From Blautia sp. (GTDB lineage Bacteria; Bacillota; Clostridia; Lachnospirales; Lachnospiraceae), in assembly GCA_022770365.1 (NCBI GenBank), contig JALEHU010000006.1, positions 36,846 through 100,845 of the forward strand: a stretch of DNA of 64,000 nt. The letters are read 5' to 3'. A model generated the notes under the pieces. It was not told where the DNA came from and ran no database searches. It worked only from the letters and a program-made list of their open reading frames with translations. A program made the translations under genes and the position numbers. Below are positions 37,333 to 45,923 of this stretch, piece after piece. Positions within the stretch are counted from its first letter, which is position 1, and each line of letters opens with the position of its first letter.

Positions 37333-38250
37333 ATGGAAAAAACGAGAGTAGATGTAATTATTCCCACATATCGCCCGGGAAAAGAATTTCACAATATCCT
37401 TAAAAGACTGACAAAACAGAGTTTTCGTGTGAACAGGATTATTGTCATGAATACGGAAGAGAAATACTGGAACAGGAGCTGGGAAGCAGAGTTTCCTCTT
37501 TTGGAAGTTCATCACCTGAAAAAAGCAGAGTTTGATCATGGAGGTACACGAAGGACAGCAGCAAAGCTTTCAGACGGAGAGATCATGGTATTTATGACGC
37601 AGGATGCAATCCCCGGGGATCCGAAGCTGATCGAAAATCTTATGCGTGCTTTTGACCGTGAGGATGTTGGAGCTGCTTATGCGAGACAGCTTCCGGCTCC
37701 GGACTGTAATTTTCTGGAACGTTATACGCGATCTTTTAATTATCCGGAGGAGTCTTTTGTGAAAACAGCAGCGGATCTGCCGCGTCTGGGAATTAAGACA
37801 TTTTTCTGCTCTGATACCTGTGCCGCATACAGGAAAAGTGTTTACGAAAAAATGGGCGGATTTGTGGAGAAGACAATTTTTAATGAGGACATGATCATGG
37901 CGGGCCGGATGATACAGAGCGGATATGGAATTGCGTATACTGCGGATGCCCGTGTGATTCATTCTCATAACTATTCAGCTCTGACGCAGTTTCACCGCAA
38001 TTTTGATCTTGGAGTTTCTCAGGCGGAACATCCGGAGATTTTCCAGGGTGTATCCTCGGAAGGTGAAGGTATTAAACTGGTAAAGCAAACTCTTGTTTAT
38101 TTATGCAGGAAGGGACGTTTCTGGCTGATCCCTGTTCTTGTTCTGCAAAGCGGAGCGAAATATGCAGGATTTTTATGTGGCAAAAACTACAGGAAACTGC
38201 CTGAGACAATTGTACACTGGTGCAGTATGAATAAATCCTACTGGAAATAA
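37333..38250 (+). CDS. GT2 glycosyltransferase (rhamnosyltransferase-like)
   Basis: ATG 37333 after AGGAAGG; VDVIIPTYRPGKEFHNILKRLTKQSFRVNRIIVMNTEE, FDHGGTRRTAAKLSDGEIMVFMTQDAIP. Confidence 0.9.
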   Translation: MEKTRVDVIIPTYRPGKEFHNILKRLTKQSFRVNRIIVMNTEEKYWNRSWEAEFPLLEVHHLKKAEFDHGGTRRTAAKLSDGEIMVFMTQDAIPGDPKLIENLMRAFDREDVGAAYARQLPAPDCNFLERYTRSFNYPEESFVKTAADLPRLGIKTFFCSDTCAAYRKSVYEKMGGFVEKTIFNEDMIMAGRMIQSGYGIAYTADARVIHSHNYSALTQFHRNFDLGVSQAEHPEIFQGVSSEGEGIKLVKQTLVYLCRKGRFWLIPVLVLQSGAKYAGFLCGKNYRKLPETIVHWCSMNKSYWK

Positions 38251-38446
38251 GCAGAAACACAGGTAAACATTGTTTTTTTGAGAATTTATCACAATTTCAA
38301 CACAATTCCCTGTTACACTGTTTTTAGCATAATTGAGAAATTGTTTAGTAAGTGACTGCAATTTTATATAGAATGAAAAAATAAGTAATTACTGTTTCAG
38401 CAGGAAATGCAGTAATATTTGCATCAGAAGAAGGGAGTTATAGATT

Positions 38447-40150
38447 ATGAGTGATGAGATGAAATGGGGACAGGATTCACAGGAACCTGTGAGCTGCGAT
38501 AACATTCCTCATGAAACTACACAGAACAACTGGAATGAGGCAGGCAGTACGCAGCCTTCTCTTTCTAAAGAACTGGAAGAATTAAAGGGAGCTGATATCC
38601 CGTGGCTGAATCAGATTCCGGAAATGAATCAGAGAGCTCGTGAGAATCAGACGATACAGGATGAAATATCTCCGTCTTTTGAAAAAGCTCAGACTGGGAC
38701 CCAGAATCCGGAATCCGAAAGAAAAGAACCTGAAACACAGCCCGGGTCCGGCGGAGGGAATGGTCCTGTTCCTCCGAGATATGCACATTATGAGATGCAT
38801 CAGGGGCGCCGGCCGATGAATACGCAGCCGCCTCAGAAGCCAAAGAAATCAGGAGGCTTTCCCGGTAAACTTGCTGCAGTAGTGGTACTTGCTGTGGTTT
38901 TTGGCCTGGTAGCCGGACTTGTTTTCCAGGGAGTGAATCTGGTAACCGGTAAATATGTACAGTCTTATCAGGACTCTTCTGTGGGAATGACAGAAACGGT
39001 TCCGGATCAGGAGAGCCAGGAGGCATCTTCCGATAATACGGAGATATCTCAGCTGGTCGTTCAGAGCGGCAGTGTGGCAGGTGTCGCCCAGGCGGCTCTT
39101 CCATCCGTCGTAGCAATTACTTCTGTTAGTATCCAGGAGATTCCAAGCTTCTTTTCCTATTACGGATTTGGCTATGGTACACAGGAATATCCCAGTACAG
39201 GCAGCGGTTCCGGTATTATTGTGGGGGAAAACGATGATGAACTCCTGATAGCTACCAACAATCACGTTGTAGAAGGAGCAACCACGTTAAGTGTCTGCTT
39301 TGTTGGAAATGATGTGGTAGGCGCAGAAGAGGAGACACAGAGCCTGGCAAGCGGAGAAAGTGATATCATCGCAGAAAATGCCGTCAGCGCAAAAATCAAA
39401 GGAACAGATCCTGAGAATGATCTGGCAGTTGTATCTGTACAGAAATCTGACATACCGACAGATACCATGTCAGAGATTAAGATCGCCCAGCTTGGAAATT
39501 CAGATAAGCTTGTAGTTGGTGAACAGGTTGTTGCCATTGGAAATGCTCTTGGATACGGACAGTCTGTGACTTCCGGATGGATCAGCGCGCTGAATCGTAC
39601 AGTGACTATGGAAGATGGCACCAATTCGGATCTGATCCAGACAGATGCAGCTATCAATCCGGGCAACAGCGGTGGTGCGCTTTTGAATATGCGCGGTGAG
39701 CTGGTCGGGATCAATTCTGCCAAATATGCAGCGAATGCAGTTGAAGGAATGGGATATGCCATCCCGATCTCAAAAGCACAGCCTATCCTGGAAGAACTGA
39801 TGAACCGTAAAACAAGAGATAAAGTAGACAGCAATAAGGCTGCTTATCTTGGAGTAGTAGTTGCGGATCTTACAACGGAAGCTATTAAGATGTACAATAT
39901 GCCGGCCGGTGCTTTTGTTACAGAGGTCACTCAGAATACAGCAGCCGAAGCGGCAGGTATCCAGAAAAGTGATATTATTGTCAAGCTGGATGGACAGAAA
40001 GTCAGCGGAAGGGATGACCTGATAGAAAAATTATCCTATTATGAAGCAGGCGAAGAAGTGGAAGTCGTAGTGGACAGAGCAGACAATGGAGAGTATGTGG
40101 AACATATTCTGCAGGTGACACTCGGATCCAGGCCTGATACGGAGAAATAA
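38447..40150 (+). CDS. HtrA/DegP-like S1C serine protease with TM and PDZ domain
   Basis: Catalytic NNHVVEGA, DLAVVSV, NPGNSGGALLNMRGELVGINS; C-terminal PDZ (AEAAGIQKSDIIVKLDGQKVSGRDDL); cytosolic N-terminus ~140 aa then one TM. Confidence 0.94.
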   Translation: MSDEMKWGQDSQEPVSCDNIPHETTQNNWNEAGSTQPSLSKELEELKGADIPWLNQIPEMNQRARENQTIQDEISPSFEKAQTGTQNPESERKEPETQPGSGGGNGPVPPRYAHYEMHQGRRPMNTQPPQKPKKSGGFPGKLAAVVVLAVVFGLVAGLVFQGVNLVTGKYVQSYQDSSVGMTETVPDQESQEASSDNTEISQLVVQSGSVAGVAQAALPSVVAITSVSIQEIPSFFSYYGFGYGTQEYPSTGSGSGIIVGENDDELLIATNNHVVEGATTLSVCFVGNDVVGAEEETQSLASGESDIIAENAVSAKIKGTDPENDLAVVSVQKSDIPTDTMSEIKIAQLGNSDKLVVGEQVVAIGNALGYGQSVTSGWISALNRTVTMEDGTNSDLIQTDAAINPGNSGGALLNMRGELVGINSAKYAANAVEGMGYAIPISKAQPILEELMNRKTRDKVDSNKAAYLGVVVADLTTEAIKMYNMPAGAFVTEVTQNTAAEAAGIQKSDIIVKLDGQKVSGRDDLIEKLSYYEAGEEVEVVVDRADNGEYVEHILQVTLGSRPDTEK

Positions 40151-40164
40151 AAACTGAATTATGT

Positions 40165-40195
40165 AAGGGGATCCTTGAGAGGGTCTCCTTTTTTA
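40165..40195 (+). terminator. Rho-independent terminator
   Basis: AAGGGGATCC...GGGTCTCCTT stem (one mismatch plus G-U) followed by TTTTT. Confidence 0.7.
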
Positions 40196-40274
40196 TAAAA
40201 AGTTTATTTCATAACATTCACCTATATGCTATAATTAAGTGCATATACAAGTAACATAATGGAAAGGAGTCAGT

Positions 40275-41687
40275 ATGACAGACGATTTTGACAGCAGAGA
40301 GAATCTGGACGAGGAAACAATAGATTCAGAAGATGATACCCAATACGAAAAATATTGTTTTCTCTGCCACAGATCTGAGAGCCAGGCAGGGAAGATGATC
40401 GACCTTCCCAATAATATACATATTTGCCCGGATTGTATGCAGAAGAGCTTTGATACAATGAATCAGCAGATGAGCAGCGGGAAGATGAACTATTCCGATC
40501 TTCTGAATATGCCGGGAGTCAGCATGATTGATCTGAGTAATTTTAACAACCCTGTACAGCAGCCCAGGAAAATCAAGAAAAAGAAGGAAGCGAAGAAGCC
40601 TGCTCTTGATCTTAAGAGTATTCCAGCACCCCACAAGATCAAGGCAATACTGGATGATTATGTAATTGGTCAGGAATATGCTAAAAAAGTGATGTCTGTA
40701 GCGGTATATAATCATTATAAGAGAGTAGCGACAGATACCATGGATGAAATTGATATTGAGAAGTCCAACATGCTTATGATCGGACCGACCGGCTGCGGTA
40801 AAACCTATCTGGTCAAAACGCTGGCGAAGCTTCTGGACGTTCCGCTTGCTATCGCCGATGCGACTTCTCTGACAGAAGCAGGTTATATCGGTGATGACAT
40901 TGAGAGTGTGGTATCCAAGCTTCTGGCTGCGGCAGACAATGATGTGGAAAAAGCAGAGCATGGGATCATCTTTATTGATGAGATCGATAAAATTGCCAAA
41001 AAGAAAAACACAAACCAGAGAGATGTGAGTGGGGAAGCTGTACAGCAGGGAATGCTGAAACTTCTGGAAGGAAGTGAAATTGAAGTTCCTGTGGGGGCCA
41101 ACAGCAAGAATGCCATGGTTCCTCTGACAACGGTAAATACCAGAAACATCCTGTTTATCTGCGGCGGAGCATTTCCGGATCTGGAAAACATCATCAAGGA
41201 GCGTCTGAACAAACAGGCATCCATTGGATTCTATGCAGATCTGAAGGATAAATATGATAATGATCCCCATCTTCTGGAAAAAGTTACTGTGGAGGATCTG
41301 AGAAGCTTTGGAATGATTCCGGAATTTCTTGGGCGTCTTCCGATCATCTTTACTTTGAACGGGCTGACAGAAGAGATGCTGGTAAAAATTCTCCGTGAAC
41401 CGAAAAATGCGATTCTGAAGCAGTATCAGAAACTTCTGGCGCTGGATGAGGTTAAGCTTGAGTTTGATGAAGATGCGCTCAAAGCAATTGCGGAAAAGGC
41501 CATGGAGAAGCAGACAGGTGCAAGAGCTCTCCGCTCAATTCTGGAGCAGTACATGCTGGATATCATGTATGAGATTCCAAAAGATGACAGTATTGGACAG
41601 GTTGTGATAACGGGTGATTATATCCGGGGGACCGGAGGGCCGAAGATCTTTCTGAGAGGACAGGAAGTGCCTGCTCTGGAAGGATAG
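40275..41687 (+). CDS. ClpX-like AAA+ ATPase (divergent)
   Basis: Zinc finger CFLCHRSESQAGKMIDLPNNIHICPDCM, Walker A GPTGCGKT, Walker B IIFIDEIDKI, GYIG pore loop, IGF motif; the standard RKH loop is absent. Confidence 0.9.
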   Translation: MTDDFDSRENLDEETIDSEDDTQYEKYCFLCHRSESQAGKMIDLPNNIHICPDCMQKSFDTMNQQMSSGKMNYSDLLNMPGVSMIDLSNFNNPVQQPRKIKKKKEAKKPALDLKSIPAPHKIKAILDDYVIGQEYAKKVMSVAVYNHYKRVATDTMDEIDIEKSNMLMIGPTGCGKTYLVKTLAKLLDVPLAIADATSLTEAGYIGDDIESVVSKLLAAADNDVEKAEHGIIFIDEIDKIAKKKNTNQRDVSGEAVQQGMLKLLEGSEIEVPVGANSKNAMVPLTTVNTRNILFICGGAFPDLENIIKERLNKQASIGFYADLKDKYDNDPHLLEKVTVEDLRSFGMIPEFLGRLPIIFTLNGLTEEMLVKILREPKNAILKQYQKLLALDEVKLEFDEDALKAIAEKAMEKQTGARALRSILEQYMLDIMYEIPKDDSIGQVVITGDYIRGTGGPKIFLRGQEVPALEG

Positions 41688-41748
41688 AGATGCTTTATCA
41701 ATAAACAGTTATATGATTTTGTGAGTTTCATGAGAAAGGAGAACGATT

Positions 41749-42306
41749 ATGGGAACAGATTTTTTTGATGATCTTGGAGAAACCTTATCAAGGACGGCCA
41801 GGGAATTTGGAGAGCGTGCGGAATCTCTTTATGAGACCCAGAAGCTGCGCGGCAAAATCAGCAGTGAAGAGCGTGCAGTAAGCAGACTTATGGCTGATCT
41901 GGGAAAGACTCTCTACAGAATGTACCTGAAAGGCGGAGAACTGACAGAGGAGCAGTTGGCGCTCTGCGGACAGATTGACCGCCATAAGGATATCATCAGC
42001 CGTTACAAAGCAGAAGTGGCTGGGAAAAAAGGCAAAAAGATCTGCCCGTGCTGCGGGGAATCTGTTGATAAGTATGTGGCTTTCTGTCCATTCTGTGGTG
42101 CTGCATGTCCGACTCAGGAACATGAGGAGAAGGCAGGAGATACAGTAGAACACGAGGCTTCAGAAGAAGCCGAAGCGGATGAAACTGTCGGGGAAAATGC
42201 AGAGGAGCCGATGGAAGAGGCATCTGAAGCGGCGGAAGAAACGGTGGAAGAAGCATCTGAAGAAGCGGAAGGACCGGTGGAAGAAACACCGGAAGCAGAA
42301 AAATGA
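41749..42306 (+). CDS. Zinc-ribbon protein with Glu-rich C-terminal tail
   Basis: KICPCCGESVDKYVAFCPFCGAACP zinc ribbon; EEPMEEASEAAEETVEEASEEAEGPVEE tail. Confidence 0.75.
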   Translation: MGTDFFDDLGETLSRTAREFGERAESLYETQKLRGKISSEERAVSRLMADLGKTLYRMYLKGGELTEEQLALCGQIDRHKDIISRYKAEVAGKKGKKICPCCGESVDKYVAFCPFCGAACPTQEHEEKAGDTVEHEASEEAEADETVGENAEEPMEEASEAAEETVEEASEEAEGPVEETPEAEK

Positions 42307-44435
42307 AAAGAAAATTAGCGAGTTTACTGTCGATTTCACTGGCTTTTACACTTACAGTAAATGTGTCAGCAGCTGAGTTCAGCGACAGTCCGGATTTTGC
42401 AGTAATACAGGAGAATTCTGTGACAGAAGAAACCGCGGTTCAGCAGAATACATTTTCCGAAGAAGATCCAGATGACTTTTGCAGCGGTGAATTGGCATCT
42501 GGTGATACAGAACCTGAAGAAGCTTTTGGAACAGAAACGGAAAATCTTTCCGGCAGTACGGAATTTACCGATGAATCCGAAGATATTTCTGAAGAGGATC
42601 TCGAAGAAAACGTGATTACAGAGGGGGATTTTTCCTTCAGGATCCTGGAAAACGGAACCCTGGAGCTTACCGGATATCATTCGGATGAAAAGAATGTGGT
42701 CATACCGGAGTCTGTTCAGGGAATTCCGGTGACGGGCATTGGAAAGGAAGCTTTTCAAAGCAGAGAAATAATCAGCGTTTACATGCCGGACAGTATTATG
42801 TATATCGGAACCAGTGCTTTTGCGTCCTGCGAAGGCATTGTCAGCATTCAGCTTCCGGAAAAACTGGAAAGTATTGATGCGAATGCTTTCGGAAGATGCA
42901 GAAATCTGCAGTCGGTTTATATTCCCGGAAATGTTTCGTATATAGGTGACGGAGCATTTTACGCATGCTATAACCTGAAAGAAATTCAGGTTGCTGCCGA
43001 CAACCAGCAGTATCTGTCCAGAGATGGTGTCCTTTTTACAAGCGATGGCACAACTTTGATTCAGTATCCGGCTCAGAAACAGCAGACAACATATGATATA
43101 CCGGAAGGGACAGTTAAAATAGCCAAAAGTGCGCTGAGAAATTGCGACTATCTGGAGAAAGTATCCGTTCCTGAAGGTGTTTCCATAATCGATATGGATG
43201 CATTTGCAGAATGTGATAACCTGACGGAAGTGAAACTGCCGTCAACATTGAAGAAGATTCGGACGGAGGCTTTTATTTTCTGCCAGAGACTGAAGACGAT
43301 CAGGCTTCCGGAAGGTCTGGAGACAGTGGAAGAGGGTGCATTTGTTTTTACTGCTCTCAGTGAGATAACATTTCCTGCCGGCATGAAATACATCAGCCTT
43401 CAGTCTTTAGGACATACATCTGTAACGAAAATTACAATTCTAAGCAGAGATGCCTATATTGATGAGGGATACCTGAAAGCAGGTGTGACGATTTACGGAT
43501 ACAGCGGTTCGACAGTTCAGTCATATGCTGCCGGAGCCGGAGTAACCTTTGTTGCTCTGGATGTTCAGAAACCTGCGGCAGTGAAACTGAACAAACCATC
43601 AGTGGTTTCCGGTGATCATATTAAGATCAGCTGGAAAGCTGTTCCCGGTGCCAGCGGCTATCTCGTGTACAAAAAATCCGGCAGCAGCTGGAAGAGCATT
43701 AAAAATGTCAGCGCCAATACACTGTCGTATACAGATAAAAATACCAAAATCGGAAGCAAATACCAATATACAGTGAAGGCATACAAGAACTCCGTCAAGG
43801 GCACACTTTATGGAGGTTACGATAAAAATGGAGTTACGATCACGCAGACATACTATTCCAAAGCCCCGGTGAAATTTCAGGTACAGCCGGTTGCCACCAG
43901 ATCTGTAAAAATTACCTGGACAGCCCGAAGTAAAGCAACGGGTTATCTGATTTACCGTAAGACCCCGGGCGGTTCCTGGAAGCATATCAAGACAGTCGGG
44001 AAGACAACTTCCTATACAGATTCCTCCTGCAAGTCTGCCGCCACCTATTATTATACTGTAAAAGCCTATACAAAGAACGGAAGCAAGAATTATTACAGTC
44101 CATATGATAAGAACGGTCTGGCAGCCACTACCAGGATGCTCACTCCAAAAGTTGCAGTAAAATCCAAAAGCCGCCGTACAGCAACCGTTACCTGGTCTTC
44201 ACAGTCCAACGTGAGCGGATACATCATATACAGAAAAGCAGCAAAAATCAACAAGTGGGAAAAAATCAAGACAGTCAGTTATAAAACGACCTCTTTTACC
44301 GACAAGAGTCTGAAATCAGGACGTACCTATTATTATACTGTGAAAGCATACAAAAAAGCCAGTCCGTCCAAAGGAATTCCCAAAACACTATATGGTCCCT
44401 ATAATACAGCAGGAGTTTCTGTGAAAATCAAATAA
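42303..44435 (+). CDS. Secreted BspA-like leucine-rich-repeat protein with fibronectin type III-like repeats
   Basis: Signal peptide; LRR_5 repeats (IGKEAFQSREIISVYMPDSIMYIGTSAFASCEGIVSIQLPEKLESIDANAFGRC); three repeats of ISWKAVPGASGYLVYKKSG...YTVKAY. Confidence 0.9.
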   Translation: MKRKLASLLSISLAFTLTVNVSAAEFSDSPDFAVIQENSVTEETAVQQNTFSEEDPDDFCSGELASGDTEPEEAFGTETENLSGSTEFTDESEDISEEDLEENVITEGDFSFRILENGTLELTGYHSDEKNVVIPESVQGIPVTGIGKEAFQSREIISVYMPDSIMYIGTSAFASCEGIVSIQLPEKLESIDANAFGRCRNLQSVYIPGNVSYIGDGAFYACYNLKEIQVAADNQQYLSRDGVLFTSDGTTLIQYPAQKQQTTYDIPEGTVKIAKSALRNCDYLEKVSVPEGVSIIDMDAFAECDNLTEVKLPSTLKKIRTEAFIFCQRLKTIRLPEGLETVEEGAFVFTALSEITFPAGMKYISLQSLGHTSVTKITILSRDAYIDEGYLKAGVTIYGYSGSTVQSYAAGAGVTFVALDVQKPAAVKLNKPSVVSGDHIKISWKAVPGASGYLVYKKSGSSWKSIKNVSANTLSYTDKNTKIGSKYQYTVKAYKNSVKGTLYGGYDKNGVTITQTYYSKAPVKFQVQPVATRSVKITWTARSKATGYLIYRKTPGGSWKHIKTVGKTTSYTDSSCKSAATYYYTVKAYTKNGSKNYYSPYDKNGLAATTRMLTPKVAVKSKSRRTATVTWSSQSNVSGYIIYRKAAKINKWEKIKTVSYKTTSFTDKSLKSGRTYYYTVKAYKKASPSKGIPKTLYGPYNTAGVSVKIK

Positions 44436-44510
44436 ATAACACAGGGTGGACATGGCGTCTGCCCTGTTGTCATAAAAGAACAAATTTTTTTAATTTTTTA
44501 AAAATACCTA

Positions 44511-44539
44511 TTGACTTTTCTTTGCATATAGGTTATTAT
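44511..44539 (+). promoter_or_regulatory. Promoter upstream of tRNA-Leu
   Basis: TTGACT - 17 bp - TATTAT. Confidence 0.75.
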
Positions 44540-44578
44540 AATCAAGCAGTCGCGAGAGAGCGATTGAAAATAAGAAAT

Positions 44579-44662
44579 GCAGGAGTGGCGGAATTGGCAG
44601 ACGCGCAGGCTTCAGGTGCCTGTGGTCGCAAGATCGTGTGGGTTCAAGTCCCATCTCCTGCA
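44579..44662 (+). tRNA. tRNA-Leu (anticodon CAG)
   Basis: GCAGGAG...CTCCTGC acceptor stem; anticodon arm CAGGC-TTCAGGT-GCCTG; variable arm; GGTTCAAGTCC T-loop. Confidence 0.95.
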
Positions 44663-44675
44663 TTGTTTTTTGTCG

Positions 44676-44710
44676 AAGGAGACCTTGGAAAAGCTTAGGT
44701 CTCCTTTTTG
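44676..44710 (+). terminator. Rho-independent terminator after tRNA-Leu
   Basis: AAGGAGACCT...AGGTCTCCTTTTTG. Confidence 0.85.
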
Positions 44711-44759
44711 TGTACAAAAAAAATATTGCAGACAGATTTATTTTTAGCAATGGATTGTG

Positions 44760-44788
44760 TTGAAAAAGAGAAACTCTTGTGATACAAT
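44760..44788 (+). promoter_or_regulatory. Promoter for carAB
   Basis: TTGAAA - 17 bp - TACAAT. Confidence 0.6.
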
Positions 44789-44846
44789 CTTGAAGATTTA
44801 GGATAAAATATTACTTAGACAGAAAAACGACAGAAAGGGAGATTGT

Positions 44847-45923
44847 ATGAAAGCATTTCTGATATTAGAAGACGGCCATGTATTTACAGGAACAAGTATC
44901 GGGTCTGCAAGGGAAGTTATCAGCGAAATTGTCTTTAATACTTCCATGACAGGTTATCTGGAAGTGATGACCGACCCTTCCTATGCAGGACAGGCAGTCT
45001 GCATGACGTACCCGTTAATTGGTAATTATGGTATCTGCTATGATGACCAGGAATCCATGAAGCCATGGATCGATGGTTTTATCGTTCGAGAATTATCACG
45101 TATCCCAAGCAATTTCCGCAGCGTGGACACTATTCAGCATTTTCTTGCCAAACATGACATCCCGGGTATCGCCGGCATTGACACCAGAGCCCTCACAAAG
45201 ATTCTCAGAGAAAAAGGTACCATGAACGGTATGATTACCGTGAATGAGAATTATGATTTAGATACAATTATCCCCCGATTAAAAGCATATACAACAGGCA
45301 AAGTAGTAGAAAAAGTAACCTGCAGAGAAAAAACAATTCTGAAAGGAAATGGACCTAAGGTTGCACTGATGGATTTTGGCGCAAAACGCAACATTGCAAA
45401 ATCCCTGAATGAAAGAGGATGCCAGGTGACAATCTACCCGGCACTGACCCCTGCAGAGGAAATTCTGAAGGACAATCCGGACGGCATTATGCTGAGCAAT
45501 GGCCCCGGAGATCCCAAGGAATGCACTTCCATTATTCAGGAAATCAAAAAGCTCTATGCTTCCGAAGTACCGATTTTTGCGATTTGTCTTGGGCATCAGC
45601 TGATGGCACTGGCAACAGGCGGAGACACCTATAAAATGAAATACGGTCACAGAGGCGGAAACCATCCTGTCAAAGATCTTGCTACAGGAAGAGTTTACAT
45701 CTCATCCCAGAATCATGGCTATGTGGTAGATGCCAGAGGTCTTGAGGAGAAAAACATTGCAAAGCCGGCATTTATCAATGTCAACGACGGAACCAATGAA
45801 GGTATGGCCTATGTGGGCAAAAATATATTCACGGTACAGTTCCATCCGGAAGCATGTCCGGGACCGCAGGATTCCAGCTATTTATTTGACAGATTTATGG
45901 ATATGATGGGAGGTAAGAGATAA
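44847..45923 (+). CDS. carA: Carbamoyl-phosphate synthase small subunit
   Basis: FNTSMTGYLEVMTDPSYAGQ, GIAGIDTRALTKILREKG, FAICLGHQLMALA, VQFHPEACPGPQDS. Confidence 0.97.
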   Translation: MKAFLILEDGHVFTGTSIGSAREVISEIVFNTSMTGYLEVMTDPSYAGQAVCMTYPLIGNYGICYDDQESMKPWIDGFIVRELSRIPSNFRSVDTIQHFLAKHDIPGIAGIDTRALTKILREKGTMNGMITVNENYDLDTIIPRLKAYTTGKVVEKVTCREKTILKGNGPKVALMDFGAKRNIAKSLNERGCQVTIYPALTPAEEILKDNPDGIMLSNGPGDPKECTSIIQEIKKLYASEVPIFAICLGHQLMALATGGDTYKMKYGHRGGNHPVKDLATGRVYISSQNHGYVVDARGLEEKNIAKPAFINVNDGTNEGMAYVGKNIFTVQFHPEACPGPQDSSYLFDRFMDMMGGKR

